From: Gaeumannomyces sp. JS-464
Taxonomy: Eukaryota > Ascomycota > Sordariomycetes > Magnaporthales > Magnaporthaceae
NCBI GenBank assembly: GCA_002197995.1
Contig: NGZR01000001.1
Span: 14,217,501 to 14,281,500 of the forward strand
Direction: 5' to 3'
DNA: 64,000 bases
Every line of letters begins with the position of its first letter. Within the stretch, counting starts at the first letter, position 1. This document shows, piece by piece, positions 1 to 10,680 of the stretch. The notes under the pieces were generated by a model, which saw nothing but the letters and a program-made list of their open reading frames with translations, had not been told where the DNA came from and did not search any database. The position numbers were made by a program, and so were the translations under genes.

Positions 1-1018
1 ACCACGCTGCCTTTGCTCCATGAAAGAGGAGGGATCTTATTTTTTCTTCTCCTTCTCTATTCTTCTCCTCTTTCGACGCCAGCCTGTGTTGGCTGTCGTC
101 GAGCATCGGACGAGTTTGTGCTCTTCGATTTTGCTGAGCTTTTTCCCCCCTCAGCCACCTTGGGACTGTTGATGGTAATGGCGAAGGCAAGGAAGGGCCT
201 TTCGATGCCATGGCGGAATAGGGGTTGGTTGGTGTTTCCGCGGCGGCGGGAAAGGGGCTACCATCTGGGTCTCGGATACCGGCTGGAATGTCGGCATCGG
301 AGGATGGGGACGGCTACGTTTCCTTTGTCGCGGCGCGGGAGGATGGGCGCCATTGGAGAAGCTTCTGTTGGCACCCACCGGGAAGGGCAGTGCTCAAGCA
401 AACGGAGGGCGAAAGGGGACGGCAACGGTGGTGTGGTGTGATACGGGCATGAAGGATGGCGACGGTCTGATTTATGCTGAAGGGATCATGGCTATTTACG
501 ACCTGGATTGTTGTGTTTTTTTTTTTGTTTTTTTGGGACGACCAATGCATGAGATACCTCTGGCGATGAGGAGAGAGAGTGGATGGGGAGGAATGAAAGC
601 CTCGAGTGGAGCGCCCTAGTAGGGCCTCGCGACGAAGAGAGGGGGGGCATATTGGGAGAGATGAGATGCACGAGACGACACATACCCCTTGCACTTTTTT
701 TTTTCTTTTTTTTCTTGGGAGGGTCTTGGGAGGGAGAGCCGCTCTCGATGAACACCCACCAAGCGTAACGTTTGTCTGCATGTTTCACCCGAAATACGAA
801 CGCTCACTTCCTCTCCCGCGAACCTTATTATCTGGGTCTCTGTGATGTCTCGCTGGTATGCGCGTGTGGATGTCGATGTGACCGCGCGGCTCTGTCCTTG
901 CTAAAACCAGGCCTCGTCGTCCCCCACCCTTCTCTTTTGGAGCTATCAGTACCCAGTACTGCGAGGCAAAATGTTTCGGCTGGGGGATACGGGAGTTTGA
1001 GGGGGAAATAGAGGGGAT

Positions 1019-1098
<80 letters not shown>

Positions 1099-1594
1099 TA
1101 ACTGAATATAGGCGACGGTCCCGTCTACGCTTTACATGTCCCATCAAAGGCAGATCGCGTAGATGGCGAGAACTGGAGATGTTTACAACATCTATCTGGC
1201 TCAGCTAAAAACAAGCCGCCCCAATGGGGAACAGCATAGCTAAACGCAAATCCAACGATGGCAAGACTGCAAAACCAGAACCACGTAACCATTATATAGA
1301 TAACAAAAAACAGGCATGGTATAGTTAGGGCGAACTACCAAAATCGGTAGGCACAAATACAAGATAACGAAGAAAAAAAAGAACGCAAATTTATACCCAC
1401 CCCCTTGATGCCAACCCGCCATGCGTAACCAACATTATAATTCTCTCCATCGTTAAAAAATAAGACATCCATCCATCTCTCGTCCTCCGTGCCGAGTGGG
1501 TCAAGTAAATAAAAACACAAAACAAAACCGAGGTTCATCATGCCAAATCGAGTGGTGGTGGTGCACTATCCTTCACTCTCTACGACTTTAACAT
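1..1594. other. Gene-free left flank
   Basis: I see no supported gene here. Open frames are short, overlap on both strands and show no recognisable domain. The stretch holds T-rich runs (near 513-533 and 696-715) and one long AG microsatellite. It includes the 3' flank of RNR1, whose stop lies at 1595-1597. A gene ending beyond the left edge cannot be excluded. Confidence 0.6.
1025..1094. repeat. (AG)35 microsatellite
   Basis: An uninterrupted AG dinucleotide repeat of about 70 bases. On the minus strand it creates a spurious Ser-Leu repeat reading frame, which is not a gene. It lies about 500 bases downstream of the RNR1 stop codon. Confidence 0.97.
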
Positions 1595-4520
1595 CTAACC
1601 ACTGCACATGATGCAGGACTCCGGGTTCTCGATGCTGCCTATTTGAGGGGGAAAAGGAAGGGTTAGAAAACGGCTGGTTCGATGGAGGTGGTAATGGTAT
1701 CGGGCAAAAAAGTAACTTACAGGCAAGCACGGCCTCAGAGTAGATGTCGCCCTCGCGCTCCTTGCTCTCGTCCTCCTTGTCCTCGGACTGGTCCTTCTTA
1801 GAGCCGTCCTTGGCGGGGTCGCGGAGCTCCTCGGCCTTGATCTCGCGGCCGGCTCGGTAGGCAGCGCCTTGGGGCTCTCGCCCTCGGCAACGTCAGCCTT
1901 GAAGGGAACCGCCTTGACGGGCGAGGGGGCAATCTTGGCAGCCGCAGCGGCAGCCGCAGGGGGCGGGGGTGTGGTGCTCGGGGTCGGGACACCGTTGGAG
2001 GCGGAGAGGCGATCCGACGTGCCCTCGCGTTTGGTGGCGTACATGGGCCTGGGTGACGAGGCGGCTGCTGTGGCCGCCGAGGACACAAACTGGCCGTTGG
2101 GGGAGCGCGCTTGCCGAGGACACCGCCGTGCTTGGCGACGGCGGTGTCCTGCAGGCGCAGGGCCTCCTGGTCGACGGTGAACTGGATAGGCTGGGCGGCA
2201 GCTTGGGTGCGCAGGTAGTACATGCCCGTCTTGAGGCCTAGCTTCCAGCCGGCGAAGTGCATAGACGTTATCTTGCCCATGGTGGGCTCGCGCATGTGGA
2301 TGTTGAGCGACTGCGATTGGTCGATGAAGGCGCCGCGGTCAGCCGCCATCTGGACGACGGTGCGCTGCGAGATCTCCCAGACCGTCTTGTACAGGCGCTT
2401 GGTATCCTCGGGGATGCTGGCGATGTTCTGGATGGAGCCGCCCTCGGCGATGATGCGGTTCTTCATGTTGTCGGACCACAAGCCAAGCTCGACCAGGTCC
2501 TTCAGGAGCCATGGGTTGACGACCTGGAACTCGCCGGCGAGCACGCGACGCTGGTAGATGTTGGACGTGTAGGGCTCGAAGCACTCGTTGTTGCCCAGAA
2601 TCTGCGACGTGCTGGCGGTGGGCATGGGCGCCACAAGCAGCGAGTTGCGCACACCGTGCTGCTTGATGTCCGCCTTGAGCGACTCCCAGTCCCAGAGCTC
2701 CGACGGCTTGACGTTCCACATGTCGTACTGCAGGATGCCCTGCGACACAGGCGAGCCCTCGTATGTCGAGTAGGTGCCCTGCTCGCGCGCCAGCTCGCAC
2801 GAGGCGGTCAGGGCGGCGTGGTAGATGGTCTCAAAGATCTGCTTGTTGAGCTCGCGAGCCTCGGGAGACTCGAAGGGCAGGCGCAGCGCTAGGAAGGCAT
2901 CGGCCAGACCCTGCACGCCTAGGCCGATGGGCCGGTGGCGCAGGTTGCTGTTACGAGCCTCCTGGACCGGGTAGTAGTTGACGTCGATGATCTTGTTAAG
3001 ATTACGAACGACGACCTGGGTCACCTCGTGCAGCTTCCGGAAGTCATAGGCGCCCTCGTTGTAGTCGACAAACTGCGGCAGCGCCAACGACGCCAGGTTG
3101 CACACAGCCACCTCATCGGGCGCGAGTACTCGACGATCTCGGTGCACAGGTTAGAGCTGCGGATGGTGCCCAGGTTCTTCTGGTTGCTCTTGCGGTTGCA
3201 GTGGTCTTTGTACAGCATGAAGGGGTTGCCAGTCTCGGTCTGGGCCTCGAGGATGGCATACCACAGCTTTTGCGCCTTGAGCGTCTTGCGGCCCTTGCCC
3301 TCACGCTCGTACTTTTCGTACAAAGCCTCGAACTCGTCGCCGTAGCAGTCTGCTAGGCCAGGGCACTCGTTGGGGCACATGAGCGTCCAGTCGCCGTTCT
3401 TCTCAACCCGCTTCATGAATAGGTCTGGGATCCATAGGGCCAGGAAAAGGTCGCGGGCGCGGATCTCCTCCTTGCCGTGGTTCTTGCGCAGGTCGAGGAA
3501 CTCGAACACGTCGGCGTGCCACGGCTCCAGATAGATGGCAAAGGCGCCGGGGCGCTTGTTGCCACCCTGGTCGACGTAACGGGCCGTGTTGTTGAAAACA
3601 CGTAGCATGGGCACGATGCCGTTGGATGTGCCGTTGGTGCCGGCGATGTAGGAGCCCGTGGCGCGGATGCGGTGGATATTGAGGCCGATACCGCCGGCCA
3701 TCTTGGAGATCATGGCACAGGTTTTGAGGGTGTCGTAGATACCATCGATGCTGTCGTCCTTCATGTCGACCAGGAAGCACGACGACAGCTGGGCCTGGGG
3801 CGTGCCGGCGTTGAAGAGAGTGGGAGAGGCGTGGGTGAAGTACTTGCTCGACATGAGGTTGTACGTCTCGAGCACGCGCTCGATGTTGTCGCCCCAGATG
3901 CCGACAGCGACGCGCATGATCATGTGCTGGGGGCGCTCGACGATCTTGCCGTCGAGCTTGAGCAGGTACGAGCGCTCCAGGGTCTTGAAGCCAAAGTACT
4001 GATAGTTGAAGTCCCGGTCATAGACGATGGCCGAGTCGAACTCGTCCTTGTGGCGCATAACGCAGTCGTACGTTTCTTGGGCGATCATGGGCGACAGCCT
4101 GCCGTTCTTGGGGTTGACGTAGTGGAACAGGTCGCTGACAACCGACGAGAACTGCTTCTTGGTCTGCTTGTGCAGGTTGGACACGGCAATGCGCGCGGCC
4201 AGGATGGCGTAGTCGGGGTGAGTGACGGTCATGTACGCGGCCGTTTCGGCGGCCAGGTCGTCCAGCTGCACTGTCGTGACACCGCCGTAGACGCCCGAGA
4301 TGACCTTCTGGGTGATCTTGACGGGGTCGACATGGTTCAGGTCGAGGCCGTAGCACAATCTCGAGACACGGGCCGTGATCTTGTCGAACTGGACACGCTC
4401 CTCGCGTCCGTCTAGAGGGCAGAGGGGAGGGTGGTTAGCGGATGCGGTAAGAGGGCGCGAGTAAGCGGCGAGAGACGGCGCTCGATTGAGGGCGTGCCTA
4501 CCTCGCTTCCGGACAAACAT
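1595..4520 (-). CDS. RNR1: Ribonucleoside-diphosphate reductase large subunit
   Basis: Catalytic class Ia ribonucleotide reductase subunit, which reduces ribonucleoside diphosphates to deoxy forms in the cytosol together with the small subunit. Three exons are visible. A 19-nt first exon encodes MFVRKR (intron 4412-4501). A long second exon runs 4411-1721. A 44-nt last exon (1638-1595) carries the redox tail ending in SCIMCSG (intron 1639-1720). The ATP-cone region ([17 protein letters not shown]), the substrate-site stretch [19 protein letters not shown] and [10 protein letters not shown] near the active site are all clear. The spliced length is about 918 residues, as expected. A low-complexity Ala/Pro/Lys linker precedes the tail. 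The reading frame breaks three times, near 3112, 2105 and 1852. The first two are best explained by loss of one C in a C run, and the third by loss of one base. Because the gene is essential, I read these as sequence errors. It is divergent from the TatD gene. Confidence 0.95.
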
Positions 4521-5592
4521 GGCGGGCTGTTGTGTGTGAGGGGCTGCTCAAGAGAGGAGCGAAGGGAAACGAGTCTCCAGAAGAGGAGGCAGAGGCTTCC
4601 GACAGTCAAGCAGTGACGGCGGAGACGGCGAGCCTCGAAAGATTAAGATCTCCGCGAGGGGCGGAGAGAGCGGGGAAATCTCGAGGATGCAGGCAATGGC
4701 TGCATAAAACACACGCTCAGGACGTAATGAAAGCCTCAAGGACCTTTAGGCCGAGGAATTGTGTGAATGTGGGATGTGTTGTTTGTTCTCAGGAGGAGGA
4801 AAAGGCTGGACAGATGGCCATGGCGACGGGTGGGACTGGGCTTTTTAAGGGGCGTGCAGCGTGGACGCGTGGGGTCGCGAATTGCACTTAAACAACGCGC
4901 ATTTTCGTGTTTTTTGCCTCGCTCCGAGCGGGACAGTGCTAACCCGCCAAGGTGGGGCCAGCCAGCCGCGATGACGGGACAACACCAGGGCGAATTTCTA
5001 ATGGAGGCAACAACCAACAAGGGAGATCTGACTCGCGAGGGGCCCAATCACACACTTGGCTTTGCGGAGGATCAAATTGCCTTGTATTGTCTGTCCCTAG
5101 AACGACAGACCCCTCTATGTATGTGATTGCGGCCAGTTGTTGGCCAAACAGCCCCTCAATGGCCGAAAGGGAGGGTTATCTATCATTGATGTATTATGCA
5201 TAGCCCGCCTCAGGAACCTCCTATCGTAAAGCCCCTCGTGTCGGAAGACTACCTACCCGTCAGCGTTCCAGGTGGAGCTAGTCGAGGTCCCTGCAGCGCT
5301 GTTGCTCTGACGGGGCTCTTATGACTCCTCCCAGCTCGTCCATAAAGGGAAGCCGACATCCCTCTGTCTCTCTCCATCCATGGCAACGTGCGGATCGTAG
5401 AAACGAACAGACAATGAGGAGGGTTTGGTCTCGGACCTTCGTAAACCGACAACAAAGCTCTGCACTGCGACCCCTCCTATCGCCAACACCAGCCCGCCCC
5501 TGCCCTGTGCCCCGGCACGCCTGCAACAGCGGCCATCTCCTGTACAACATGGCCGCCGAACAGCCCGCCACCAAGGCGCCTAACGGGCCGAG
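4521..5592. other. Shared RNR1 / TatD upstream region
   Basis: Divergent intergenic region of about 1.07 kb holding the promoters of RNR1 (minus) and the TatD-like gene (plus). No coding frame in it is convincing. It contains one ACGCGT element, listed separately. Confidence 0.6.
4865..4870. promoter_or_regulatory. MluI cell-cycle box (ACGCGT) upstream of RNR1
   Basis: A palindromic ACGCGT lies 345 bases upstream of the RNR1 start codon. In yeasts, MBF binds this hexamer to drive G1/S expression of RNR genes, so the position fits. The hexamer is also found at several unrelated places in this GC-rich window, so a single copy is weak evidence. Confidence 0.3.
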
Positions 5593-7059
5593 ATGTCGAT
5601 GCAAGTATCTTTGATCCGCCCTCATCTCGTCAGGCACTCGTACAAACAAAACATACTAACACGCAAGACACACAAAGATCGGCATCAACCTCGCAGACCC
5701 CATCTTCAGGGGTCGGTCCGGCGGCAAGCAGCGACATCCGGACGACCTGCACGCCGTCGTCCAGCGGGCCAAGGATGTCGGCTGCACCAAGCTCATCGTC
5801 ACGGGCTCCAGCTTCAGGAGCTCCAGGGACGCCCTGAAGCTCGCCGACGAGTTCCGTAAGTTGGAGGGGAGCATACACACGCACACCGAAAGACGCCATG
5901 CGGAATTCTGATGCGGCACAACAAAAACAGCCGGCACCGTCTACTCCACAGCCGGAATCCACCCCTGCAGCAGCGCCATCTTCGGACCCAAGCACCCCCA
6001 CCACCACGAGGCCCCGACGAGGAGCACACGGCCGCCTGCGACCCGGACCCGTCCAAGCCCGTGCCCGACGAGCACAAGCCGGACCCGGCCCGGTCCGCCC
6101 AGATCATCGCCGACCTGCGCGCCCTGGTCCGCAGCAGCAGCAGTAGTAACAGCCCCCACCACCGCCTAGTCGCCTTTGGCGAGTTCGGCCTCGACTACGA
6201 CCGCCTGCACTACTGCCCCAAATCCCTGCAGCGTCACTCCTTCGCCGCCCAGCTCGACCTGGTCGCCTCCCTCGCCTCCCCTCCCTCATCATCCCCCGAC
6301 CCGCCCCTGGCCCTGCCCCTGTTCCTGCACAGCCGCCGCCCACCGCGACTTCGTGTCGGCCCTGACCTCCGCCTTCGGCCCGGCGCTCGAGCGCCTGCCC
6401 AGGGGCGGCGTCGTGCACAGCTTCACGGGCACGGCCGAGGAGGCGCGCGAGCTGACGGCCGACCTGGCCTGTACGTCGGCGTCAACGGCTGCAGCTTCAA
6501 GACGGCGAGAACTGCGACGTCGTCCGGGGCCTGCCGCTCAACCGGTCATGATCGAGACGGACGGCCCTTGGTGCGAGGTCAGGCCCAGCCACGAGGGTGG
6601 AAGTACCTGGTCGAGCACTACGCCAAGATCAGGGCCCAAGAGGAGAAGGAGGACGGGGGGAAACAGGCGGCCGCGCCGGCGGCAGAGCAGGCTGCTCGGG
6701 CCGCGGCGGAGACGGCGACGGCGGTGGCCGGTGGCGGCGCTGATGCGAGCTCGGCGGAGCAGACACCATCATCCACAGCACCCCCGGCAAATGGCGATGC
6801 TCGACGACCAAGGAAAAAGAAACCCCAGCAGCAACAGCAGTCCAGCAAGAAAAACCAGAAAGTGTCCGAGGTTCCCGAGCGCTTCAAGTCGGTCAAGAGG
6901 GAGAAATGGGAGGAGGGTGCTATGGTCAAGAGCCGCAATGAACCTTGCACCATTGAACGCATCGCCATCATTGTCGCCGGCATCAAGGGCATCTCGGTCG
7001 AGGAGGTCGCCGAGGCTGCCTGGGCCAACACCACCAAGGTGTTTGGACTAGACGAATAG
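5593..7059 (+). CDS. TatD-family metal-dependent deoxyribonuclease, frame-broken
   Basis: Predicted TIM-barrel metal-dependent nuclease of the TatD family (3'-5' DNase; linked to DNA repair and apoptotic DNA breakdown in eukaryotes). ATG 5593 gives MSMQ, spliced in frame (intron 5605-5677, branch ACTAAC) to IGINLADPIF. A second intron is 5856-5930. Family marks follow in order: TAGIHPC, FGEFGLDYDRLHY, VVHSFTGTAEEA and MIETDGPW. A fungal-type C-terminal extension rich in Ala, Gln and Lys comes next, with RFKSVKREKWEEGAMVKSRN near the end and final residues VFGLDE. These pieces lie in different frames. I count five or six breaks, near 6015, 6335, 6475, 6515, 6540 and 6595. An upstream ATG at 5549 is possible only with another shift. 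The locus is convergent with SCD6. The family call is firm, but whether the gene is intact in the organism is unclear. Confidence 0.85.
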
Positions 7060-7952
7060 ACAGACATTTAGACTCCTGATAGACACCATAGACGCAGCAT
7101 GTAAACACAGTGACGAGTCTTCGCCTTCAGGGGTCTACCGCTGACAAGTGGCCATAATAGGCTGGGTTGTCAAAGCAACGACGAGCAAGGCACCTCGCGA
7201 GCAAGTGACTTCACGCCACCTGGGAACCGTGTTGCCTCCCCACGAAATTTTCTGATTTTATTTGTCCAACTCCTTTTCTCCACGCCCGCATATCCGATGC
7301 CGTGGCCTCCATACCAAGGGAGTGTGCGTTCTTTCGAAATTGTACAACGCTACTACTGGCTCGTGCCAGCATAGAAACATGGAGAGAGGAAGCAAATGCG
7401 GGAGAAAGGCATGAGCCCAAATAACCACCCCGTCATGCCTGCCGTTCCGGTCCGTGTCCCCCTCCAAGACGAAAGAAAGAAAACGCCGCTCCTGACCCCC
7501 ATTGATGTCGGTTCCGGAAGAAGCAAAGAGGAAAAAAACTAAAAGTAAAGAAGAAACAACTCATAAACATGCTCAAAGGCAGGGGCGTGCCGTCATTCCC
7601 TCACCCTCAGCCGAATTCCATGACCGCTTCCCTGGGACTTGTCGCAACCCCAAACTCCCTTCGGCTCGCTGAGAAAAAATGGATATGCCGCCGAGGTTAT
7701 AAGAAAAGCAACGCAGTGGCTGTAGTTGTACAAGTGGAGTGAGTGTGTGCTGGAGATCGAAAGTGAAAATAGAGCGGGAGGAGATCCGATATATCGCGTG
7801 ATATATCGAAGCACGTGAATGCCAAGGCAAGCCTGCTTCTGGTCAATAACATGATGGATCAGCACAGTGAGCCAAGGGCCGTTCACGGGCTCTTGGTAGG
7901 GAGATAACTCGAGCAACTGCGCAGGCGGTGAGGATGCAAGAGCTCGCCCCCA
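7060..7952. other. Convergent 3' region between TatD and SCD6 genes
   Basis: About 890 bases holding the 3' untranslated regions of two convergent genes. There is no supported coding frame. A near-palindromic ATATATCGCGTGATATAT lies around 7788-7807; it may be a terminator-like hairpin, with no further evidence. Confidence 0.5.
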
Positions 7953-10024
7953 CTACTGCAGAGCAGCAGCCTGGCCATCGCCGCCACGACGGTATCCACG
8001 CCCACGGCCACCGCCGCGGTTCCGCATGCCACCGCGGCCACGGCCACGACCGCGATAGCCACCCTGACGATAACCACCATCAACGCTGCCCTGGCCGAAT
8101 GTCTCCATATTCTTGCGCTGTTCCTCCCCGCGCCATTCGCGACCGCCGGGCTTCTGGCCACCATTCTCAGCCCGATCCCGTGCTTCGCTCGATATGTTGT
8201 CGAAGAAGGAAGAAGCCTTGTTATACGCAGGAGGCGCCGCCGTGCTATCCTCCGCTTTATCCGCAGGCTCGTTCAAGGAGCCGTTGGGAGCCTCGCCCAG
8301 CGGAGAGCCAGCGACAGCCTCCTTGACGAGATCGTTCTTGTTGAACTTGGCATTGGAGGTCGCAAAATCGAAGTCCGAGTCCGGGACCTCGACCTTGTTC
8401 GGACGGGGGCCGCGGCCGCGACCGCCTCGGTTGCCACCATTCCCTCTGCCGGCGTTGACCCTCATCTCGTTGACCTTCTTTGTCAGGTTGTCCATCGGAT
8501 TGCCGTTTGATTGCTGGGCAGGGGCTGCTGCCGCGTTACCGCCACCCTCGAGCTTGGCCATAGCCACGGCAACGGCCGCACGTGCCGCTTGCGTGGCATC
8601 GCGCAATGCCGCCTGCGTGTTGGCGGCGTTGTTGGGCAGAACGTTGGTCGCAACTCCAGCACCGATCGACGATTGAGCATTTGTCTTCTGTGTGAGCGCA
8701 GCAGGAAGTGGGACTGCCGGTGTAATACGAGTAACTTTCGGTCCCGTGGGGATAGGTCGATTGGAGGCAGGACCAGTTTGTGCCAGTGAGGCGGCCGTCG
8801 CCTTGACTTCCTCGGCTGATGGCTTCGAGTCCACAGGCGGTGTTGGCGGTGGGAAATTCGCCGCTTGCGGCTGTGCCGGCTGTTCAAGCTCCGCTGGCGC
8901 AGCAGAGCCGCCCGAAGCGGGCGCCTTACCCTTGTCTACCCTGGCCCCAATCGGGGGCGGTTTCTGTTCTTGTTGTTGTTGCGGCGGGCCTTGCGGCGGG
9001 CGACCAGCAGGGTTGGGACCTGGTGGCGGTGGACCACCCTGGGGTGGAAACCCGTACGCGTTCCACGGTCCTGGGCCCGGGGGTGAGGGTAGCCCTGCCC
9101 AGGAGGGAACCAGCCAGGCGGAGGAGGATAAGGCAACCCGTTGAAGCCAGGGCCGGGTGGACCACCCGGACCACCAGGACCACCGGGTCCCATAGGACCA
9201 CCTTGCCTAGGCCAATTTCCATAGTAGGGGTTTCCAGCAAATGGCGGGGGTGCGTGGTTGTTGGAGGCCCGCCAGGAAGTCCGGCGGGGGGGATACCGGG
9301 AGGGCCATTTGGAGGTGCGCCACCTGGGCGAGGTCGGGCCTATCGAGGTAGAGTCAGCAGCTGTTGCCGGAAATGCAAGACTGCAGAGAAAGTAGGCTCG
9401 GGTGGGGTTTCGACATTCAGAAGGAAGGCAACGGAAATCAACAAGGTTGTTATGTTTGCGCATTTCAGACGTTTATACATCCGGGATATATCATCATAAT
9501 AGTCGACGGCGGGCGGTGAGAGCCCGGTGAGGAGATTCGATGGCAGAATAGGCATGTTTAGACTTACTCCTACAATGGCAGGATCATCTGGGACAGCCGG
9601 CGGCTGGTTCTCCTTGGTGGCCGGGGCCTGTTCGATCCTCAGGTCTTTGACATCGCTGCCGCGGAAGACGATATACTCGTAGACCTGGTCGGAGGGTGCG
9701 ATCTCCTCCTCAGGCTTTCCCTTGCGACCCTCGGTGCCGAAGGACTTTACATTCTCCAATGACACCGTCGATTCCTCCGAGTTGATCTCGTGTAGAACAC
9801 CGACATAGCTGCCGGGACCGAGTTAGCAGGCTTTGGGTTGGATGGGCAGGCAGTCGGGTCGGCGCGGCGACGGTGATGCCAAGTCTGGGCAGCGAGAGAC
9901 AGCCTACCGGATGTCACTCTTGGATATGAGCGAAATGCGCGAACTGGAATACACCATGGTTAGTCGGGTGTCGAAACTGGTAGACCGAGACTCCTTGCGC
10001 TGCTCACCCTAAAAATTCGGACAT
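7953..10024 (-). CDS. SCD6: Scd6/LSM14-family translational repressor
   Basis: Cytoplasmic mRNA-binding repressor of the Scd6/LSM14 (Sum2, Trailer hitch) family, which acts in P bodies by binding eIF4G and decapping factors. The start at 10024 gives MSEFLGSRISLISKSDIRY, assembled from three exons (introns 9944-10007, 9809-9907 and 9340-9567). An LSm domain (about residues 1-90) is followed by a long Pro/Gly-rich linker. Then come an FDF box (DSDFDFATSNAKFNK), an FFD box (YNKASSFFDNISSEA), a TFG box (RKNMETFGQGSVDGGYR) and a C-terminal RGG region. That domain order is diagnostic. The frame breaks near 9250, 9080 and 8850, all in the GC-rich proline-coding part. The gene shares a 656-bp divergent promoter region with TCF25. 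Confidence 0.92.
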
Positions 10025-10680
10025 GGTGAGGCGATTTGCGACCAGCTCTTTGGCGTAAGCTGAGGGCTCCAAAGAGCCAGCTGTTCGAGATTTTTCAGTC
10101 CGCAACGGAGGAAGATGGAAAAAAGACTGCTCGAACTTGGATGATAAATCACGGGTGGGACAGAAGGAAGAAACGGAAAAACACAAAGAAGAAAGGAAAA
10201 GGCAAGATGGTTCGGGGGAGTAGCGTGGCTAGAAGTAGAGAGACGGAGGATTAGGGCGATGGAGTGTGGAACAGGTCAGGTTTGTTGGCGCCAGAGGGGA
10301 TTTTCACGATGGGGAAAAGCTAGAGTTGGGGGCTGGGAGACAAAAGACTGCTCCACTTGGGCTTAGCTGGCAAATGGCAGGAACGGAAACGGCAGGTGGA
10401 GAGCTTAATCCTTATCGACACGTGATTGAGCTTGTTATCGGCTCGCCCCTCCATCCCTAGGACCTCTGCATTGCCAGGGCTGCCAATGACTTTTTGAAGC
10501 TTTCTCATCCCCTCTTGCGACAAAGCAGAGGTTGAAGCCAGACGCCGGCCAGTCTGACACAACGCCAGAGTGGACAGCCCCAGAATCTCTCCAGCCCGCC
10601 ATCAGGCTTTTCTACAGCCGTAACTATCACAAATATCCTGAATCGCAAGTTCATTCCTTGCTCAAGGTCACCTCTCAAGA
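10025..10680. promoter_or_regulatory. Divergent promoter region, SCD6 / TCF25
   Basis: The 656 bases between the start codons of SCD6 (minus) and the TCF25-like gene (plus). No coding frame is convincing. Both neighbours act on mRNA or ribosome fate, so co-expression is possible, but no specific factor site was identified. Confidence 0.5.

Noticed and set aside
785..1147. Minus-strand frame with a long Ser-Leu repeat
   Set aside because: The repeat is only the translation of the AG microsatellite.
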